Positions 5,929 to 8,482 of a stretch of 8,482 bases of DNA are shown here, piece by piece. The notes under the pieces were generated by a model, which was not told where the DNA came from, did no database searches, and saw nothing but the letters and a program-made list of their open reading frames with translations. Each line of letters begins with the position of its first letter. Position 1 is the first letter of the stretch. A program made the position numbers and the translations under genes. Location of the stretch: contig JAKAYJ010000043.1 of assembly GCA_021816385.1 (NCBI GenBank), positions 1 to 8,482 of the forward strand. Direction: 5' to 3'. Source of the DNA: Thermoplasmata archaeon. Its GTDB lineage: Archaea > Thermoplasmatota > Thermoplasmata > Thermoplasmatales > Thermoplasmataceae.

Positions 5929-5940
5929 TAATATATTTTT
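5929..5940 (-). promoter_or_regulatory. TATA box of the PP2C gene, overlapping the exporter stop codon
   Basis: On the minus strand this reads AAAAATATATTA. The ATATATTA part (5929-5936) is centred about 26-27 bases before the GTG at 5906 and supports a leaderless GTG start. Its first bases lie in the TAA stop of the exporter gene (5939-5941). PP2C may therefore have its own promoter and also be reached by read-through. Confidence 0.55.
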
Positions 5941-8482
5941 ACTGTTTTTCTCTATTTCCATGAAAGATGGATAGCATTGAAGGAAAATAGAAGGTTCTTA
6001 TTACGAATGTATCTATTATGAGTGAGATAACAAATGCAAGTCCAAGCTCCTCCAGGAATGCAACTGGAATAAAAGCCAGTGAGCCAAGAGAAATAGCAAG
6101 TATCAATCCCAGTGAGGTAACAGTCTTTGCACTTCCTACCATCCCTTTCCTCAAGCCCTCCTCAAAATCTTCTTTCTGCACCTCTTCTATGATCCTTGAA
6201 GTAATGAAAACAGTGTAGTCGTTACCAAGGCTGAAGAGAATTATGAACAGGATTATTGGAATCAGATATATCAGCTGGATATGAAGCACGTAGTTTGATA
6301 AAAGGTATAGAATGAATGTACTCCAGGATATACTGAAGAATGTTCCTGTTATTGAGATTACTGGATATCTCAATTTCCTGAAAGATGCCAGTAGAATGAG
6401 GAAAATCGCAATGATTATGAATATCTCAAGTTCGCTATATGTTCTTATATTGGAAGCCTGCTGATCAATTACTGAGGAAGTGATTCCACCCACAATGAAA
6501 GAATCGTTAGCCCTCATAGAACTTACAGTAGATATGGATTCCTTTGAATATGGGGAGCTGCTTAAGGAGACTATGAAGAGATAGTATCTTCCATTATCGA
6601 TTGCAAATGCACTGGGAGATGAAAAATTTGTAATCTTCATTCCACTTACATAAGGGCCTTCTACCGAGGACACTCCAGTATACGACAAAATTCTTTTAGC
6701 TGTGTTCTCCAGAATGCCAATCTGGTTGTGAGTAAGATTTTCACCTTTGAAATTACTCTTGTAAACAATGTACGTTGGGAATATGACTCCATCTCCAAAG
6801 TTGTCTTCAATCTCATTCAATCCATGAACAGAACTGAGTGACTGGGGAAGTCCAGTGTTAAAATTGTAGGTAGTAGGAGCTGTAAAGAAGAAGTATCCTC
6901 CTGCGGCTCCCAGAATTATAATGACTGCAGCCACCGCAAACTTCTTGCTCGATGAGAAGGAAGTTGTCTTGTAGAATATAGATTTTCTGTGATGGTTTTC
7001 TCCCTGTGGTTTAGAACCTATCTTCATTATAAGCCTCTTTGATAGAAGCTTCATTGCTACTGGCAGCAATGTTGTCTGAAGAATTACTGTGAAAATTATT
7101 GCCTGGAAGAGAACAATCCCCCAGTCAAAGAATGATGGGACAAGGGAAAAGGTCAGTAGTGTAACGGCTACTGTTATTCCACTTATAATTACTGCCTTTC
7201 CAGCCCTGTTAATAGCGATCTCAAGTGATTCCTCATAGCTCTTCCCCGATCTCAATTCCTGCCTGTATCTTGCTATTAGAAATACAAGGTAATCTGTTGA
7301 AACACCAAGTATAACTGCGGTCAATGTGTAATTTACAATGAAACTTACATTACCAATTAGAAAACCAGTGATGTAAACTGAAACATAGCCCAGTAATAAT
7401 GAAATACCTACAAATATTAACCCAAGAATAGAGGCCCAGTATGAAACCAGGGTTATGAAGACTGCAATCAGCAGGAATATGAAAATAAGACCAAAGGCAA
7501 ATCCTGATTTGGCTGTTACCTGTGCAGTCTGATAAGCAATAGCTCCGTTACCTGTCACTATTGCATTGTTTCCAAAAACCTGATCTGTGTACGAATTCAA
7601 TCTGGGATAGAATTCCTGAGCGGGTGATGAACCATTCTTATATTCGAACCCTGAAGGTGCGGTAAATTCAATTGATACAATGAAAATTTTATGATTTGGG
7701 CTCACTGTCTGGTTGATCAGGTAACCAGGAGCACCGAGTAATGCAAAACTGGTAACATATCCGTTTCCCGGGTTACTGTAATTTATTGCTGAGTATACCA
7801 GATTCCATGAAATATTGAACCCGCTTGAATTGGAAATATAATTTGCAGTGGCTCTGCTCAATGAAGTTGAATTATCAAAACTTAGAAAGTTAACATCCTG
7901 CAGTATGTAAGTTGTAATTGGTAATGTGCTGAAGGATGAGTTTCTTGCGTCCTCTACTATGGCATGAAATACTGTCTCCTTACCATTTCCCGCAAATTCT
8001 GCATATGAAGATTTAACATCTGAAACAAAGGTACTTTCATAGTTTGATCCATTATATCCACTCAAATTGGCTGCCTGCTGTATTTTGCTCTCCTTGAAAT
8101 CTAACGTATTCCAATTAATAAAGAAGTCATAAGAAAATCCGTAAATCTTAGAACTGTTGTTTTTTACATTCAAGTAATTGGCCTTTATCTGGTTACCGTA
8201 ACTTTTAATCGTTGTGTTGTCGATATAATCAGAATAGCTTGTAAATGGGTCTGTTGTTTTATATACACTCTTATCAGCATTTCTGATCATGTAATTCAAT
8301 AGAAAAGTCTCTCTTGCAAGTGTATAATTAGACATTGGATTTCCATTTACCACTATGGTAAGGGATTGGTGTGTTGTCTCAAGCTGGGAAACTAGCTCCT
8401 GCGCCTGGTTAGACTCTGAATTGCTGCTGGTTGTAGTTGAACTGGCGTAGTTTAGGTAGGAACTGTAATGTAAGACCGCAGG
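5939..8482 (-). CDS. RND/MMPL-family exporter, N-terminus beyond the right edge
   Basis: This is an integral membrane exporter of the MMPL branch of the RND superfamily. The frame is open to the window edge, giving 847 visible residues (numbered here from base 8482), so an apparent GTG start at 8353 is an internal valine. Residues 1-325 are an external domain with about 13 N-glycosylation sequons. Five membrane segments (326-480) follow, including GVSTDYLVFLIARYR with the proton-relay-type Asp397. Next come a basic cytoplasmic linker (481-513), membrane segment 7 (515-533) and a second external domain (534-681, three sequons). Five final segments include SLGNDYTVFITSR with Asp755. Segment 1 is missing with the edge. 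Both halves keep the Asp-Tyr pair of MMPL pumps, so proton-driven transport is likely. Substrate is unknown; lipids or hydrophobic compounds are typical for the family. PP2C follows after 32 bp. Confidence 0.9.
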   Translation of the reverse strand, partial: PAVLHYSSYLNYASSTTTSSNSESNQAQELVSQLETTHQSLTIVVNGNPMSNYTLARETFLLNYMIRNADKSVYKTTDPFTSYSDYIDNTTIKSYGNQIKANYLNVKNNSSKIYGFSYDFFINWNTLDFKESKIQQAANLSGYNGSNYESTFVSDVKSSYAEFAGNGKETVFHAIVEDARNSSFSTLPITTYILQDVNFLSFDNSTSLSRATANYISNSSGFNISWNLVYSAINYSNPGNGYVTSFALLGAPGYLINQTVSPNHKIFIVSIEFTAPSGFEYKNGSSPAQEFYPRLNSYTDQVFGNNAIVTGNGAIAYQTAQVTAKSGFAFGLIFIFLLIAVFITLVSYWASILGLIFVGISLLLGYVSVYITGFLIGNVSFIVNYTLTAVILGVSTDYLVFLIARYRQELRSGKSYEESLEIAINRAGKAVIISGITVAVTLLTFSLVPSFFDWGIVLFQAIIFTVILQTTLLPVAMKLLSKRLIMKIGSKPQGENHHRKSIFYKTTSFSSSKKFAVAAVIIILGAAGGYFFFTAPTTYNFNTGLPQSLSSVHGLNEIEDNFGDGVIFPTYIVYKSNFKGENLTHNQIGILENTAKRILSYTGVSSVEGPYVSGMKITNFSSPSAFAIDNGRYYLFIVSLSSSPYSKESISTVSSMRANDSFIVGGITSSVIDQQASNIRTYSELEIFIIIAIFLILLASFRKLRYPVISITGTFFSISWSTFILYLLSNYVLHIQLIYLIPIILFIILFSLGNDYTVFITSRIIEEVQKEDFEEGLRKGMVGSAKTVTSLGLILAISLGSLAFIPVAFLEELGLAFVISLIIDTFVIRTFYFPSMLSIFHGNREKQ

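Noticed and set aside
8351..8353. GTG as the start codon of the MMPL exporter
   Set aside because: The frame continues without a stop from 8353 to the edge at 8482 and adds 43 more residues. The first membrane segment that MMPL proteins need is still missing, so the GTG is an internal valine.

Overview
The window most resembles a chromosomal piece of an AT-rich euryarchaeon, probably of the Thermoplasmatales (Thermoplasma/Ferroplasma/Cuniculiplasma type). The grounds are an archaeal type IV pilin with a class III signal, TATA boxes about 27 bases before start codons (leaderless transcripts), frequent ATA and AGA/AGG codons, and a short GAF protein with the two-cysteine pattern I recall from a Thermoplasma enzyme. 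The placement is inferred from gene content and sequence style, not from a marker gene.

Layout, left to right. Bases 1-167 are a promoter region bounded by a perfect 21-bp inverted repeat (1-21 and 148-168). The right copy runs to the first base of the start codon of a small archaeal pilin gene (168-617, + strand). Seven bases later and convergent is a YyaL-type protein with a thioredoxin-fold N-terminus and an alpha/alpha-barrel C-terminus (625-2628, - strand). A 243-bp divergent intergenic region with several small hairpins separates it from a histidine-phosphatase gene (2872-3471, + strand). That gene overlaps tail-to-tail by 33 bp with an MFS transporter gene (3439-4623, - strand). The MFS gene follows, with a one-base gap, a GAF-domain free methionine-R-sulfoxide reductase gene (4625-5086, - strand). 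Upstream of those, on the same strand, are a PP2C-type protein phosphatase (5172-5906) and an RND/MMPL exporter (5939 to the right edge). The exporter frame stays open to base 8482, so its N-terminus lies outside the window.

How the genes may work together. The four right-hand genes all read leftward. GAF-MFS is very probably one transcription unit. PP2C lies 32 bp after the exporter stop but has its own TATA box, which overlaps that stop. The reductase-MFS pair suggests repair or transport of oxidised methionine. Both this reductase and the CxxC thioredoxin-fold protein point to redox maintenance, but nothing in the sequence links them directly. The pilin and the exporter are surface proteins rich in N-glycosylation sequons.

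I see no mobile element, CRISPR array, RNA gene or obvious new multi-gene system. The signal most worth following is the 21-bp inverted repeat around the pilin promoter. It could be a duplicated divergent promoter, with another gene just left of the window, or an invertible promoter segment.
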